The notes: a model not told the origin generated them from the sequence alone. Counted from the stretch's first letter, positions 46,738 through 55,964 are shown. The stretch is 64,000 nt of DNA from Nonomuraea sp. NBC_00507 (GCF_036013525.1 NZ_CP107853.1:2046001-2110000), one strand, 5' to 3'. Numbers and translations are program-made.

Positions 46738-47695
46738 GGACGACCAGTTCCGTGGGGAGGACGGGATCGATGCCCGCGGCTCCCGTGAGGAGCAGCCGGG
46801 TGGCGACCGTGGCGAGCTCCTCGACGGGCTGGCGGATCGTGGTGAGAGCGGGGACGGTGTGCTTGGCGACCGGGGCGTCGTCGAACCCGATCACCGCGAC
46901 GTCCGCGGGCACCTTGCGCCCGGCCCTGCGCAGCGCCTGGATCGCGCCCGCCGCCATCAGGTCCGAGGCGACGAACACGGCGTCCAGTCCTGGGGCGTGG
47001 CGCAGCAGCCACTGCATGGCATGGGTGCCCGAGGCGGCGGTGAAGTCGCCGTAGGCCACCGGCACGTCCGGCGCGCCGGCCGCCTGCAGGGTGCGGACCA
47101 GCCCGTCCAGCCGGTCGCGGGCGGCAGGCAAGGATGGTGGGCCGCCGATCGCGGCCACGTTCCTCCGGCCGCTGAGCAGGAAATGCTCGGCTGCCTGCCG
47201 GCCGCCGTCGTAGTTGTCGACGTCGGCGTACGGGAGCTTGAGGTCGTGGGGCGGGCGGCCGATGTTGCGCACCGGGACGCCCGACGTGGATAGTTTGATC
47301 GCCAGGGGATGGCGTTCCCTGGCGCCGATGATGAGCACCGCGCCGGATAACGCGGGCAGGGTCGACGACGTGGGGGTGACGGTGGTGACCTGGAGATGGG
47401 TGCCGTGCTCGGCGATCACCGCGCCCGCGGCGGACAGGAGCCTGGCATAGTAGGGTTCGGAGAACAGACGGGGCAGATGGTCGCAGATCACGGCCGTGAC
47501 GCCATCGGCCATGGTCTTGGCCGCCGTTCCCCTGGGCGCCCGGTGCCGGACGTAACCCATGCGGGAGACGGCGTCGTAGACTTGGCGGCGGGTCGAGGTA
47601 CTGACCCGCACCGAGCCCGTGAGGACTCGGGATGCGGTCGCGGGGGAAACCCCTGCAGCGGCCGCCACCTGTGCCAGTGTGGGCTGCTCGGTCAT
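46724..47695 (-). CDS. celR: LacI-family cellulase regulator CelR
   Basis: 323-residue repressor. N-terminal HTH ~8-55 (TLAQVAAAAGVSPATASRVLTG) and periplasmic-binding-like sensor ~60-320 (AVFVASDLMAAGAIQALR, VAVIGFDDAPVAKHTVPALTTI). It is the likely binder of the four TGGGAGCGCTCCCA boxes in the window, one 22 bases before its own start; in Thermobifida fusca the equivalent CelR is released by cellobiose. GAGGTGC precedes ATG 47695. It is first in a two-gene operon with a Ser/Thr kinase. Confidence 0.9.
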   Translation of the reverse strand: MTEQPTLAQVAAAAGVSPATASRVLTGSVRVSTSTRRQVYDAVSRMGYVRHRAPRGTAAKTMADGVTAVICDHLPRLFSEPYYARLLSAAGAVIAEHGTHLQVTTVTPTSSTLPALSGAVLIIGARERHPLAIKLSTSGVPVRNIGRPPHDLKLPYADVDNYDGGRQAAEHFLLSGRRNVAAIGGPPSLPAARDRLDGLVRTLQAAGAPDVPVAYGDFTAASGTHAMQWLLRHAPGLDAVFVASDLMAAGAIQALRRAGRKVPADVAVIGFDDAPVAKHTVPALTTIRQPVEELATVATRLLLTGAAGIDPVLPTELVVRESA

Positions 47696-47717
47696 GGAGC
47701 ACCTCGCGGGAAGTTGC

Positions 47718-47731
47718 TGGGAGCGCTCCCA
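47718..47731. promoter_or_regulatory. CelR operator (autoregulation)
   Basis: Perfect TGGGAGCGCTCCCA, 22 bases upstream of the celR start on the minus strand. Confidence 0.92.
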
Positions 47732-47916
47732 AGGTACCAATGTTTCGGCGTTGTTAATAGGGCCTTTGCAAGGAGTGCGTCCCATTGTGCGGACAGGCTC
47801 CGAATTTGCGGAGCTAGAGGCGTTGGTAGCCGTCAGAGGTTTTTGTGCCGACGGTGATCAGCGCTCTATTTCATGTCCGATTTGTCGTATCCGGATGGTG
47901 GAAATCCCCCGAATGA

Positions 47917-50064
47917 TCAGTCGTCTTCCCCGCCGACGCGAATCTCGAAGGGGTTGTCGTCGCCTGCCTCCGGCTCCTCGCGCTCGGGCTGCACCGGTGC
48001 GCAGCTCTGGCCGCAGCCGCCGAAGCGGGCGCTGTTCACCGGCGTGAAGTCCGTCGCCGGGACGTCCTTCAGCGCGGCGATCATGGTGTCCTTCCAGATC
48101 GGACCGGGGATCGAGGCGCCGAAGACCGAGCTGTAGTAGCGGCCGCCGATGGTGACGTAGTTGAGCTTGTACTTCTGCGCGCCGCGCGGGTCACCGATGC
48201 TGACCGCCCCCGCCAGGTCCGGGGTGAACCCGGCGAACCAGGCCGTGGCCTGCGAGTCCGTGGTGCCGGTCTTGCCGGCGGCCGGCCTGCCGATGCCGCC
48301 CACACTGCGCATCGTGCCCTTGGTGAACACACCGGACAGGATGTCCGCCGCCGCGTCCGCGACCTCAGGGTCCAGCGCCTGCTTGCACTTCGGCTTGTAG
48401 TCGGTCACCTTGCCGTAGCGGTCTTTGATCGAGGTGATGGCCATGGGGGCGCAGTACTTGCCCCGCGCGCCGATCGCGGCGTAGGCGTTGGCGACGGTCA
48501 CCGGATCCATCTCGTTGATGCCGAGCGTGAAGGTGGAGTATTCCTGCAGCTTCTGGCCGTCGGACCGCTTGATCCCGAGTGACTGGGCCGTCTTGATCAC
48601 GTTGCACAGGCCCACCTTCTGCTCCAGCGCCATGAAGAAGGTGTTCACCGAGCCCCAGGTGCCGGTCGCCAGCGACTTGAAGCCGCCGCCGCCTTCGTCG
48701 TTGGTGACGGTGTGGCTGGGGTCGCCGATGTTCTCGCCCTTGCAGTTCTTGAACGAGGAGTAGTAGGGGGCGCGGTAGCCGCTGCCGACGGACAGGCCGT
48801 CGTTGATCTTCATGCCTTGCTTGAGCGCGGTGAGCAGCGTGAAGGTCTTGAACGTCGAGCCGGCCTGGAAACCGGTGCCGCCGCCGTGCACCGCGTCGGC
48901 GACCACGTTGTATGACATTTCCTTCTTGCGCTTGCTGGTGCCGTACGTGCGGCTGGAGGCCATGGCCTTGATCGCGCCCGTGCCCGGCTCGACCAGCGCC
49001 TCGGAGGCGACCGGATTGTCGGAGGCGAACACGTGCTTCTTGATGGCCGCCTCGGCCGCCTTCTGCATCTTCGGGTCGAGGGTGGTGGTGATCTCCAGGC
49101 CGCCCCGGTTGAGGAACTGGCTCCGAGCCTTGGCCGTTTTGGCGAAGACTGGATTGGTGAGGACCTCGTTGCGGACGTACATGCAGAAGTACGGATATTC
49201 GCTGGCCCCGCAACCACCCGGGATGTCGGTGCCCTTCCAGCCGAGCTTCTTGGCCTTGGCCTCCGCGGCCTCCTCGGAAGTGATCTTGCCCAGCTTGGCC
49301 ATCGTGTCGAGCACGAGGTTGCGCCGGTTCAGCAGCCGCTCCCGCTGCTCCTTGCCCAGGTTCGGGTCCGTGGCGTTGGGGTCCTGCACGGCGCCGGCCA
49401 GGGTCGCCGCCTGCGCCAGGGTCAGCTCGGAGGCGCTCACGCCGAAGAAGCGCTTGGCCGCGGCCTCCACTCCGTACGCGCTGGCGCCGAAGTACGCGAT
49501 GTTGAGGTACTTCTCCAGGATCTGGTCCTTGGTGTACTTCTCCTCGACCGCCATCGCATACCGCAGCTCTCTGAGCTTGCGCGCGTAGCTGGCCTCGAGC
49601 GCGGCGTTCTTCTCCTTCTCGGTGGCCGCCGAGTTGAGCAGCACCTGCTTGACGTACTGCTGCGTGATGGACGAGCCGCCCTGGGCGATGCCGCCCGAGC
49701 TGAGGTTCTTGGCCAGGGCGCGGATGGTGCCCTCGATGTCGATCGCGCCGTGCTCGTAGAAGCGGTAGTCCTCAATGGAGATGATCGCCGTCTTCATGAC
49801 GTCGGCGACCTTGTCGAGCGTGACGTTCTCGCGGTACTCCTCGTAGAACCACGCGATCTCGTTGCCCTGGGCATCGAGCACGGTCGTCCGCTCCGCCAGC
49901 GGGGGCTCCTTGAGCTCCTCGGGTTTGATGCCCAGGTCCTCGGATGCCGAGACGAACATCGCTCCGGTGCCTCCGACCGCGGGCAGCGCGATGGCGGCGG
50001 CCACCACCCCGGCTGCTGCCGCGGCCGCGGTCAGGCGCGCGATACTCGACACACGGGAACCCAT
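47917..50064 (-). CDS. Class A penicillin-binding protein
   Basis: 715-residue bifunctional peptidoglycan synthase. An N-terminal anchor helix (~10-30) is followed by GT51 glycosyltransferase ~75-240 with catalytic E98 (SIEDYRFYEHG) and GGSSITQQYVKQVLL. The transpeptidase domain ~340-680 has S403-T-F-K (AGSTFK), SVN in WGSVNTFF and K598-T-G (GKTGTTD). The acidic tail has SARFGGCGQSCAP. ATG 50064 is chosen (GGTGGGG upstream). It polymerises and cross-links the wall. Confidence 0.93.
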   Translation of the reverse strand: MGSRVSSIARLTAAAAAAGVVAAAIALPAVGGTGAMFVSASEDLGIKPEELKEPPLAERTTVLDAQGNEIAWFYEEYRENVTLDKVADVMKTAIISIEDYRFYEHGAIDIEGTIRALAKNLSSGGIAQGGSSITQQYVKQVLLNSAATEKEKNAALEASYARKLRELRYAMAVEEKYTKDQILEKYLNIAYFGASAYGVEAAAKRFFGVSASELTLAQAATLAGAVQDPNATDPNLGKEQRERLLNRRNLVLDTMAKLGKITSEEAAEAKAKKLGWKGTDIPGGCGASEYPYFCMYVRNEVLTNPVFAKTAKARSQFLNRGGLEITTTLDPKMQKAAEAAIKKHVFASDNPVASEALVEPGTGAIKAMASSRTYGTSKRKKEMSYNVVADAVHGGGTGFQAGSTFKTFTLLTALKQGMKINDGLSVGSGYRAPYYSSFKNCKGENIGDPSHTVTNDEGGGGFKSLATGTWGSVNTFFMALEQKVGLCNVIKTAQSLGIKRSDGQKLQEYSTFTLGINEMDPVTVANAYAAIGARGKYCAPMAITSIKDRYGKVTDYKPKCKQALDPEVADAAADILSGVFTKGTMRSVGGIGRPAAGKTGTTDSQATAWFAGFTPDLAGAVSIGDPRGAQKYKLNYVTIGGRYYSSVFGASIPGPIWKDTMIAALKDVPATDFTPVNSARFGGCGQSCAPVQPEREEPEAGDDNPFEIRVGGEDD

Positions 50065-50350
50065 GCGAAAATTCCCCACCTTCTGGAGTGATCTCGAGAG
50101 CAATCTCGGGCAATAGGGTGCATCCTAAACCCGCCCGTGGCGTGCTCCATGTAAAAGCTTGGACCTCCGGGGGAGCCGGTTTGTTCGCCCTCGATGTGGT
50201 GATTTCCAGCACATCTTGTTGATCGCCTGTCAGGCGCGGCCACGGCTTCGGTCAGGCGTCGGCAAAGAAGCGTGTGAGGGCACGGGCGAACGCACGCCGC
50301 TCTGGCAACGTCTACCAGGGAATATCTTCCTGGCCTCGGTGGAGGGTCTC

Positions 50351-51559
50351 ATGCGTCGTGTCGGAGATGGCGGACACTTCGATCGTCTGCTCGGCGCTGC
50401 TCGTACGCACTGGGCGGAGAGCCCCAGCGGTGACAGATGCATCGTGGCGGAGGTGTACGACCAGGACATCAGAGCCGTGGCACGCACGCTCCTGGTCGCG
50501 AAGGCCCTCTGCGGGGCGGCCACGGCGCGGCTGGTCGTGCTGGGCGACACGGAGGCGCGGCAGCTGGGCGAGGTGTTCGGGGCGGCCCGCGACCTGCAGC
50601 CGGAGACGCCGCCCCTCGCACTGGTCACCGACCGGGTGGACCGCGGCATGCCCAGGGAGATCCCGGTCGTGCACGTGACCGGCACAGGCACGCTGCAGGC
50701 GTACGCGCTGTTCCCCGCGGACGGGGCGAGCTCCTTCCAGGAGGAGCTGCCCGGCCAGGTCGCCGCGTTCTTCGAGCAGTACGTCTGGCCGCACCGCGAC
50801 CTGATCAGGCCCAGCGTGGAACGTTCGGCCTGGCAGGCGAAATGCGGCTACCAGGTCCGCACCGACACCGAGCGCCGCCAGCTGCGTAGCTACGGCTGCG
50901 CCCGGCTGGGGCTCGATCCCGGCCTGCCCACGGTCGCCGTGTTCGGCCACAAGCCCGGCGAGGACACGGAGCTGTTCGAGACGACGGCGCACTACGCCAC
51001 GTCCGATGAGTGGGCCAACTGGTTGTTCCTCGACCCGGTCGGCGGCGCCCACGCCCGGATGAAGCACGTGGCCGACACGCTGTCCACGAACATGTTGTGG
51101 AGCCTGACCGACGTCGCCGTCGCGTTCGGCGACATCGAGCTGCCGGCCTTCGGCATCCCCGTCATCCAGGCAGGCTGGTCCGAAGGGGCCGAGTGCGGCG
51201 CCACGCACGTCTCGCGCACGCCGTCCGAGCTCCGGCAGCTACTGGACGAGTCCATCGCCAGGCACGCCAAGGGCGACACCATCCTCACCCCCGAGCAGCG
51301 CGAGCGCGCCCGCCTGTGGCTCTGGATGCGCCGCTGCGGCGGCGACGTGCCCACCCAGCTCCTGCCGCACTGGGCGCATGGCGACGACTACGCGCGGGTG
51401 CTGGGGGTCAACCTGCGGTACGTGGAGCGCGACGGCGACCCGCTCTTCGGCGCGGTCCACCGCATGTGGGAACGGCGTGACCCCCTGCTCACCCGTTTCG
51501 ACTTCCATCACCCGGCAGGGCTGTCCACCATTCTGACCCCCGTGAGGAGCACGAGATGA
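50351..51559 (+). CDS. Predicted polysaccharide/glycosyltransferase-like protein
   Basis: 402-residue cytoplasmic protein, possibly of GT-B or capsule-polysaccharide type. It has CIVAEVYDQDIRAVARTLLVAK near the N-terminus, and in the second half TLSTNMLWSLTDVAVAFGDIELPAFGIPVIQ and a WLWMRRCGGDVPTQLL end. The serine/asparagine-rich second half resembles acceptor/donor sites of surface-glycan enzymes, but no exact family is certain. ATG 50351 follows GGAGGG. The stop overlaps the next gene (ATGA). Confidence 0.7.
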   Translation: MRRVGDGGHFDRLLGAARTHWAESPSGDRCIVAEVYDQDIRAVARTLLVAKALCGAATARLVVLGDTEARQLGEVFGAARDLQPETPPLALVTDRVDRGMPREIPVVHVTGTGTLQAYALFPADGASSFQEELPGQVAAFFEQYVWPHRDLIRPSVERSAWQAKCGYQVRTDTERRQLRSYGCARLGLDPGLPTVAVFGHKPGEDTELFETTAHYATSDEWANWLFLDPVGGAHARMKHVADTLSTNMLWSLTDVAVAFGDIELPAFGIPVIQAGWSEGAECGATHVSRTPSELRQLLDESIARHAKGDTILTPEQRERARLWLWMRRCGGDVPTQLLPHWAHGDDYARVLGVNLRYVERDGDPLFGAVHRMWERRDPLLTRFDFHHPAGLSTILTPVRSTR

Positions 51560-52554
51560 GCAGCGTAGGATCCGCCACCGATCTCGACCAGATGGTCCTT
51601 CCGGCGATACCGCCCGCGCACGTGCTCAGCGGCCAGGTCGCCGCGTTGCAGGTGACCGACCGGCTGCATCGGGGCACGCAGATCGTGGGCCGGTTCGAGA
51701 CGTCGGGGCTGGCCGGCTTCAAGATCGCCGCGCAGGGCCGCCCGCTGCGGGTGCGGATGTCGTTGTCGGTGGACGAGCGGTCGGTGACCGACTGGCACAA
51801 CGGCAGCACCGAGCCGGTGAGCTCGCTGCCGCGGCTGATCCAGATCCGCTCCCAGGGGCAGCTGCGCCAGTGCGTGTTGCTGCGTGGCCGGAGGGCGCAG
51901 GCCCAGGTGGCCTTCGACCTGCCGGCGGAGGAGATCCCCGACGACGGGCTGATCTGCATCGAGGCGCTCGACATCATGGAGGGCGACGGCGTCAGCGAGG
52001 AGCTGCGCCAGATCGTGGGCGGGCGCCTCATGCGTGACGGCGTGGCGGGGCTGCGGCTCGACAAGATCGTGTTCGAGGAGGTGCCGCCGGCCGACTTCGA
52101 CCCCGACACGCTCGACGGATGCCGCTGTGAGCTGTACTCGCTGATCAGTGCCGGCGGCCTGGCGAACGTCAACAGGCAGGGCGCACGCCAGCTGCGCTCG
52201 GGCATGTTCGTGATCAACCCGGTGCTGCCGGGCGCGTTCGGGTCGAGCGGCCTCATCACGCTCCGGCTGGGCACGAGAGCGGAGCCGGCCAGCGTCATCC
52301 CCGCGACGTGGCGGCGCATCAACAGCGAGCTGCGCTGGTTGCGCCACGCCACCAGGAAGCTCATGCGGTCGGCAGCGCCGACGGTGGTGCGGATCCTCAG
52401 CGTCAGGGACGGCGACATGGGCCGGGCCAAGCGGCGGGTGCAGGGCAACATCACCGAGCTGGAGCTGCCCAGCCCCGCCCGGTCGCCGCTGCTGGTGATG
52501 GTCGGGGCCGTCCCGGGCGTCATCCCCACGCTGGAGTCGGGCACCTCGCACTAG
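51556..52554 (+). CDS. Conserved protein coupled to the glycan gene
   Basis: 332-residue protein with no family I can name. The N-terminal ~170 residues look beta-rich (ALQVTDRLHRGTQIVGRFETSG, FDLPAEEIPDDGLICIEAL). The C-terminal ~80 residues are basic (RHATRKLMRSAAP, RAKRRVQGN). No signal peptide. It is translated from a start overlapping the upstream stop, so it works with that protein. The pattern (glycosyltransferase-like gene plus beta-rich partner in ATGA overlap) repeats that of 3.7-5.7 kb. Confidence 0.7.
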   Translation: MSSVGSATDLDQMVLPAIPPAHVLSGQVAALQVTDRLHRGTQIVGRFETSGLAGFKIAAQGRPLRVRMSLSVDERSVTDWHNGSTEPVSSLPRLIQIRSQGQLRQCVLLRGRRAQAQVAFDLPAEEIPDDGLICIEALDIMEGDGVSEELRQIVGGRLMRDGVAGLRLDKIVFEEVPPADFDPDTLDGCRCELYSLISAGGLANVNRQGARQLRSGMFVINPVLPGAFGSSGLITLRLGTRAEPASVIPATWRRINSELRWLRHATRKLMRSAAPTVVRILSVRDGDMGRAKRRVQGNITELELPSPARSPLLVMVGAVPGVIPTLESGTSH

Positions 52555-52592
52555 TAAGCCGGGGCACCGCGAGGCTTAATGGGCCGGGAAAA

Positions 52593-52606
52593 AGGGTGAT
52601 CACCCT
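52593..52606. promoter_or_regulatory. 14-bp palindrome before the STAS gene
   Basis: AGGGTGATCACCCT, a perfect palindrome 34 bases before the GTG start of the STAS gene. It could be an operator; the regulator is unknown. Confidence 0.35.
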
Positions 52607-52640
52607 GTGATAACGCCGCTCTGAGGGCAGGGGAGAAGGC

Positions 52641-53084
52641 GTGAGCAGGAACGGCTTGCGCATCGAGACGACCCGATATGTCCAGTGCACTGTCGTGCGT
52701 GCCAGCGGTGAGCTCGACCATGCGGGACGGGTCCGGTTCAGCGCCTGCATCAACGCCGTGTGGGACTGGTCGGACGGGCCCGTCCTCGTGTTCGACCTGG
52801 CCGACCTGGATTTCTACGACTCCTCCGTCATCGGCGTGCTGGCGATGGCGATGCAGCGCATGGAGGAGGAGGGGGACAGCGGACGGATCATCCTGGTCAG
52901 GCCCTCCGATCACCTGCTTTCCGTGCTGCGGCTGACGGACCTGCTGTCGCACGTGGAACTACGCGCCAACGTCGAGGAGACCGTGGCGGAGTTGATGATG
53001 CAGTCGGGGGAATCCGCTAGCCCCGCGCCGAGCCGCCTGCCCGTCATCATCCAGACGGGCGGGCGCGAACGCGGGGATTGCTGA
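52641..53084 (+). CDS. STAS-domain anti-anti-sigma factor
   Basis: 147-residue STAS protein. CTVVRASGELDHAGRVRF, then VFDLADLDFYDSSVIGVLAMAM with a phosphorylatable serine (DSS) and a C-terminal polar tail. Expected to release a sigma factor from an anti-sigma kinase when unphosphorylated. GGGGAGAAGG precedes GTG 52641. It converges on the disulfide reductase gene six bases away. Confidence 0.82.
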   Translation: MSRNGLRIETTRYVQCTVVRASGELDHAGRVRFSACINAVWDWSDGPVLVFDLADLDFYDSSVIGVLAMAMQRMEEEGDSGRIILVRPSDHLLSVLRLTDLLSHVELRANVEETVAELMMQSGESASPAPSRLPVIIQTGGRERGDC

Positions 53085-53090
53085 AGCGGC

Positions 53091-54497
53091 CTACAGCCCG
53101 TACGTCTCCAGCAGGCGCAGCCACACCTCGCTGACGGTCGGGAACGACGGCACAGCATGCCAGAGCCGGTCGAGCGGCACCTCCGCGGTGACCGCGATCG
53201 TGGCGGCGTGCAGCAGCTCCGCCGCGCCCGGACCGGCGAACGTGACGCCGAGCAGCACCTTCCTGTCCTCGTCCACGACGGCCCTGGCCCGTCCGCGATA
53301 GCCGTCGCCCAGCAGGTAGGCCCCGGTGACCCGCCCCATGTCGTAGTCCACCACGCGGACGCGGAAGCCCTCCTGCCTGGCCGCCGCCTCGGTGCGGCCC
53401 ACCGCGCACACCTGGGGGTCGGTGAAGACCACCTGCGGCGCGCCGTAGCCGTCGGCCAGGTCGCGCATCGCGGGAAGCTCGTCGCCGCGCGCCCGCGCCG
53501 CGATCACGTCGCCGCAGAGCCTGGCCTGGTACTTGCCCATGTGGGTGAGCAGGTTCCGGCCGTTGACGTCGCCCACGGCGTACAGCCAGCCTTCGGGGAC
53601 GCCGGTCGCCCGCATGCTGTCGTCCACCTCGACGTACTTGCCGTCGGCCAGCCCCACCGAGCCGAGCCCCAGGTCGCGGGTGGCGGGCCGGCGGCCGGTG
53701 GCCACCAGCAGCTCGTCGGCCTCGAGCGGCGGCTCCTCGGGCAGGTGCACCGTCACCTTCCCGCCGGGCTCGGGCCGCTCGACCCTGACCACGTCGGTAT
53801 GGGTCCGCACGTCGATCCCGGCCTCCGCGAACGACTCGGCGAGCATCTCACCCGCGAACGGCTCCATCCTGCCCAGCAGCCCGCCGCCGCGGACCAGCAC
53901 GGTGGTCTGCCGGGCGCCGAGCCCATGCATGGCCTGCGCCATCTCGCAGGCCACCACCCCGCCGCCGAGCACGGCCAGCCGCTCCGGGATCGCGGTGGCC
54001 GCGGTCACCTCGTGACTGGTCCACGGGTCGGCCTCGGCCAAGCCCGGCACCGGCGGCACGGCCGCCCTGCTGCCGGTGGCCAGCACCACGGCCTGCCTGG
54101 CGGTCAGCACCCGCTCGGCGCCGTCTTCCGTGGTCACGCGGACCCGCTTGGGGCCGTCGAGCCGGCCGCGGCCTCGTACGAACTCGGCCGGCACGCTCTC
54201 GATCCACCCCACCTGGCCGGTGTCGTCGTACCGCGAGACGGCCTCGTCCCGGTGGGCCAGCACGGCCGCGACGTCGATCTCGCCGAGCGAGAGCCCGGGC
54301 ACGCGGCTCACCTCGCCCGCCAGGTCGATCGGCCGCAGCAGCGCCTTGCTCGGCACGCACGCCCAATAGGAGCATTCGCCACCGGCCAGCCGTTCCTCGA
54401 CGACGGCCGCCGTCAGGCCGCCGCGTACGGCCCGATCCACGACGTTCTCGCCGGCGGGACCAGCGCCGACCACGATGACGTCGAACTCGTCAGCCAC
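53091..54497 (-). CDS. Pyridine nucleotide-disulfide oxidoreductase
   Basis: 468-residue FAD/NAD(P)H flavoprotein of the Lpd/MerA class. FAD motif VIVVGAGPAGENV; redox disulfide in GGECSYWACVPSKAL; NAD motif AVLGGGVVACEMAQ; second FAD motif LYAVGDVNGRN; C-terminal base pair in HAVPSFPTVSE. The change of GGTCLNVGC to GGECSYWAC matches a separate actinobacterial subgroup rather than true lipoamide dehydrogenase, so the substrate may be a quinone or another disulfide. GTG 54497 has GGAGG five bases upstream. Confidence 0.9.
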   Translation of the reverse strand: MADEFDVIVVGAGPAGENVVDRAVRGGLTAAVVEERLAGGECSYWACVPSKALLRPIDLAGEVSRVPGLSLGEIDVAAVLAHRDEAVSRYDDTGQVGWIESVPAEFVRGRGRLDGPKRVRVTTEDGAERVLTARQAVVLATGSRAAVPPVPGLAEADPWTSHEVTAATAIPERLAVLGGGVVACEMAQAMHGLGARQTTVLVRGGGLLGRMEPFAGEMLAESFAEAGIDVRTHTDVVRVERPEPGGKVTVHLPEEPPLEADELLVATGRRPATRDLGLGSVGLADGKYVEVDDSMRATGVPEGWLYAVGDVNGRNLLTHMGKYQARLCGDVIAARARGDELPAMRDLADGYGAPQVVFTDPQVCAVGRTEAAARQEGFRVRVVDYDMGRVTGAYLLGDGYRGRARAVVDEDRKVLLGVTFAGPGAAELLHAATIAVTAEVPLDRLWHAVPSFPTVSEVWLRLLETYGL

Positions 54498-54681
54498 CCC
54501 TGCCTCCAGAAGCACTCGTTCGTGATTCGCACTCTTTCACGCCTGGGTTCTCGCACACCGCGCGACCCCGCCGTGGCCGGGTGAGAGACCTGTCATCTCG
54601 ACCTCATAGTGGCCCAACGGCCGCCTTGGAGGCTGAGGTCAGCCGCGGAGAGGCCGCGGCGGACGTCAGAAGGGGACTCAC

Positions 54682-55188
54682 ATGGGCCAGGCAATACGGC
54701 GGATCCTGCTCGCGGTCGCGGTCGCGCTCGGGCTGGGCGCGACCAGCGCGGTCTTCGTGACCACGAGCGCCCAGGCGGCGGCCGCCCCCGCCGCCGTCCA
54801 CGTCACCACCACCGCGGACGACGACGATGACGATGGCGGCAACGACGACGGCGGTGATGATGACGACGATGGCGGCGACGACGACGGCGGGGCTCCGCGA
54901 GGCGGGGTCGACACGGGTGTCGGCGGCGCGTCGCGTGACGACGACGATGACGATGACGGCGGGGCTCCGCGAGGCGGAATCGACACCGGCGTGGGTGGCG
55001 CGTCGCGTGACGACGATGACGACGATGGGGCTCCGCGAGGCGGGGTGGACACCGGTCTCGGCGGGACCGCTGAGACCGGGAGCGCCGACGGCGGGTCGGT
55101 TCCCGTGCTGCCGCTGAGTCTGGCAGGCGCCGGGCTGCTGGCCGTGGGGGCGTACTGGGTGCGGCGCGCCTTCTTCGCGGGCAGCTGA
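54682..55188 (+). CDS. Acidic repeat surface protein, sortase F partner
   Basis: 168-residue secreted protein. Signal peptide ~1-33, then Asp/Gly-rich runs and three copies of PRGG(V/I)DTG(V/L)GG separated by poly-Asp, then a C-terminal membrane helix (SLAGAGLLAVGAYWV) and RRAFF. The last PRGGVDTGLGG copy lies before the membrane segment, as a sorting signal would. The gene sits 4 bases before a class F sortase, its likely processing enzyme. The acidic runs could bind Ca2+. No LPxTG is present. Confidence 0.8.
   Translation: MGQAIRRILLAVAVALGLGATSAVFVTTSAQAAAAPAAVHVTTTADDDDDDGGNDDGGDDDDDGGDDDGGAPRGGVDTGVGGASRDDDDDDDGGAPRGGIDTGVGGASRDDDDDDGAPRGGVDTGLGGTAETGSADGGSVPVLPLSLAGAGLLAVGAYWVRRAFFAGS
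54889..55080 (+). repeat. Triplicated 66-72-bp coding repeat
   Basis: Three units start GGGGCTCCGCGAGGCGG at 54889, 54961 and 55027 and encode APRGGxDTGxGG plus acidic spacers. Units differ by codons of Asp and a few substitutions. Confidence 0.85.
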
Positions 55189-55192
55189 GACC

Positions 55193-55831
55193 GTGCGTGC
55201 GTTCCTGGCGACCTGCGCGCTGGTCGCGGCGGCCGGAGGATGCGCCGCCGCACCGGCGCCCCGCGAGGCGGCGAGCCCCGCCCACGACAGGGCGGCGACC
55301 TCAACGCACGACGGGACGGCGGCTCGAGGCGGGGACACCCGCCCGGTGTCGGTGCCCGACTCGGGCACGTCGGATGCCGCGCCCCGCCGGGCCGACGTCG
55401 CCAATCCTGTGCGGTTACGCATCCCCGCCATCGGCGTCTCCACCAGGGTGATCCCGCTGCGGCTCGACGCCGGGAACCGCCTGATCGCCCCCAAGCAGTT
55501 CGACCGCGTGGGGTGGAACAAGGCGGGACCGGAGCCAGGCGAGCAGGGCGTCGCCGTGATCGCGGGCCACGTCGACTCGACCACCGGCCCGGCGGTGTTC
55601 TACCGCCTGCGCCAGCTGCGCAAGGGCGACCGTGTCCACGTCGACCGCGCCGACGGCACGACGGTCACGTTCGTGGTGAACCGCCTGTCCCGCTATCCGA
55701 AGAACCGCATCCCGGACAAGGAGGTCTACGGCTCAGGCGGGGGCACCCAGCTCCGGCTGATCACCTGCGGCGGCGCGTTCGACCGTCAGCGCCGCAGCTA
55801 CCAAGACAACGTGATCGTCTTCGCCGGATGA
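55193..55831 (+). CDS. Class F sortase
   Basis: 212-residue sortase. Signal/anchor MRAFLATCALVAAAGGC with lipobox-like AGGC, a Ser/Thr/Ala/Asp linker to ~70, then the sortase fold: H126 (IAGHVDST), C192 (LRLITCGG) and Arg in RRSYQDNVIVF. It joins a cleaved surface protein to the wall or another acceptor; the adjacent acidic repeat protein is the obvious substrate. GTG 55193. A strong terminator follows. Confidence 0.9.
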   Translation: MRAFLATCALVAAAGGCAAAPAPREAASPAHDRAATSTHDGTAARGGDTRPVSVPDSGTSDAAPRRADVANPVRLRIPAIGVSTRVIPLRLDAGNRLIAPKQFDRVGWNKAGPEPGEQGVAVIAGHVDSTTGPAVFYRLRQLRKGDRVHVDRADGTTVTFVVNRLSRYPKNRIPDKEVYGSGGGTQLRLITCGGAFDRQRRSYQDNVIVFAG

Positions 55832-55843
55832 CCCCGGAACCCC

Positions 55844-55876
55844 GTGCCGCTGAGGAGCCAGGCTCCTCAGCGGCAC
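55844..55876. terminator. Terminator after the sortase gene
   Basis: Inverted repeat GTGCCGCTGAGGAGCC / GGCTCCTCAGCGGCAC with a central A, 12 bases after the sortase stop. Confidence 0.75.
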
Positions 55877-55964
55877 AGGTGTCGCTCCTCCACCCATGGC
55901 CTCATTCGTCTTCACGTAGGCCAGGCGTCGGGCGTCGTTAACCCGCGGGCCGTAGCGTTCCGGC

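Noticed and set aside
47732..47916. Extra gene between celR and the PBP gene
   Set aside because: Only short frames without ribosome-binding sites or recognisable protein; treated as promoter region of celR.
54800..55080. Repeat region considered as CRISPR
   Set aside because: Units are coding, of period 66-72 with no unique spacers; they encode the Asp-rich sortase partner.
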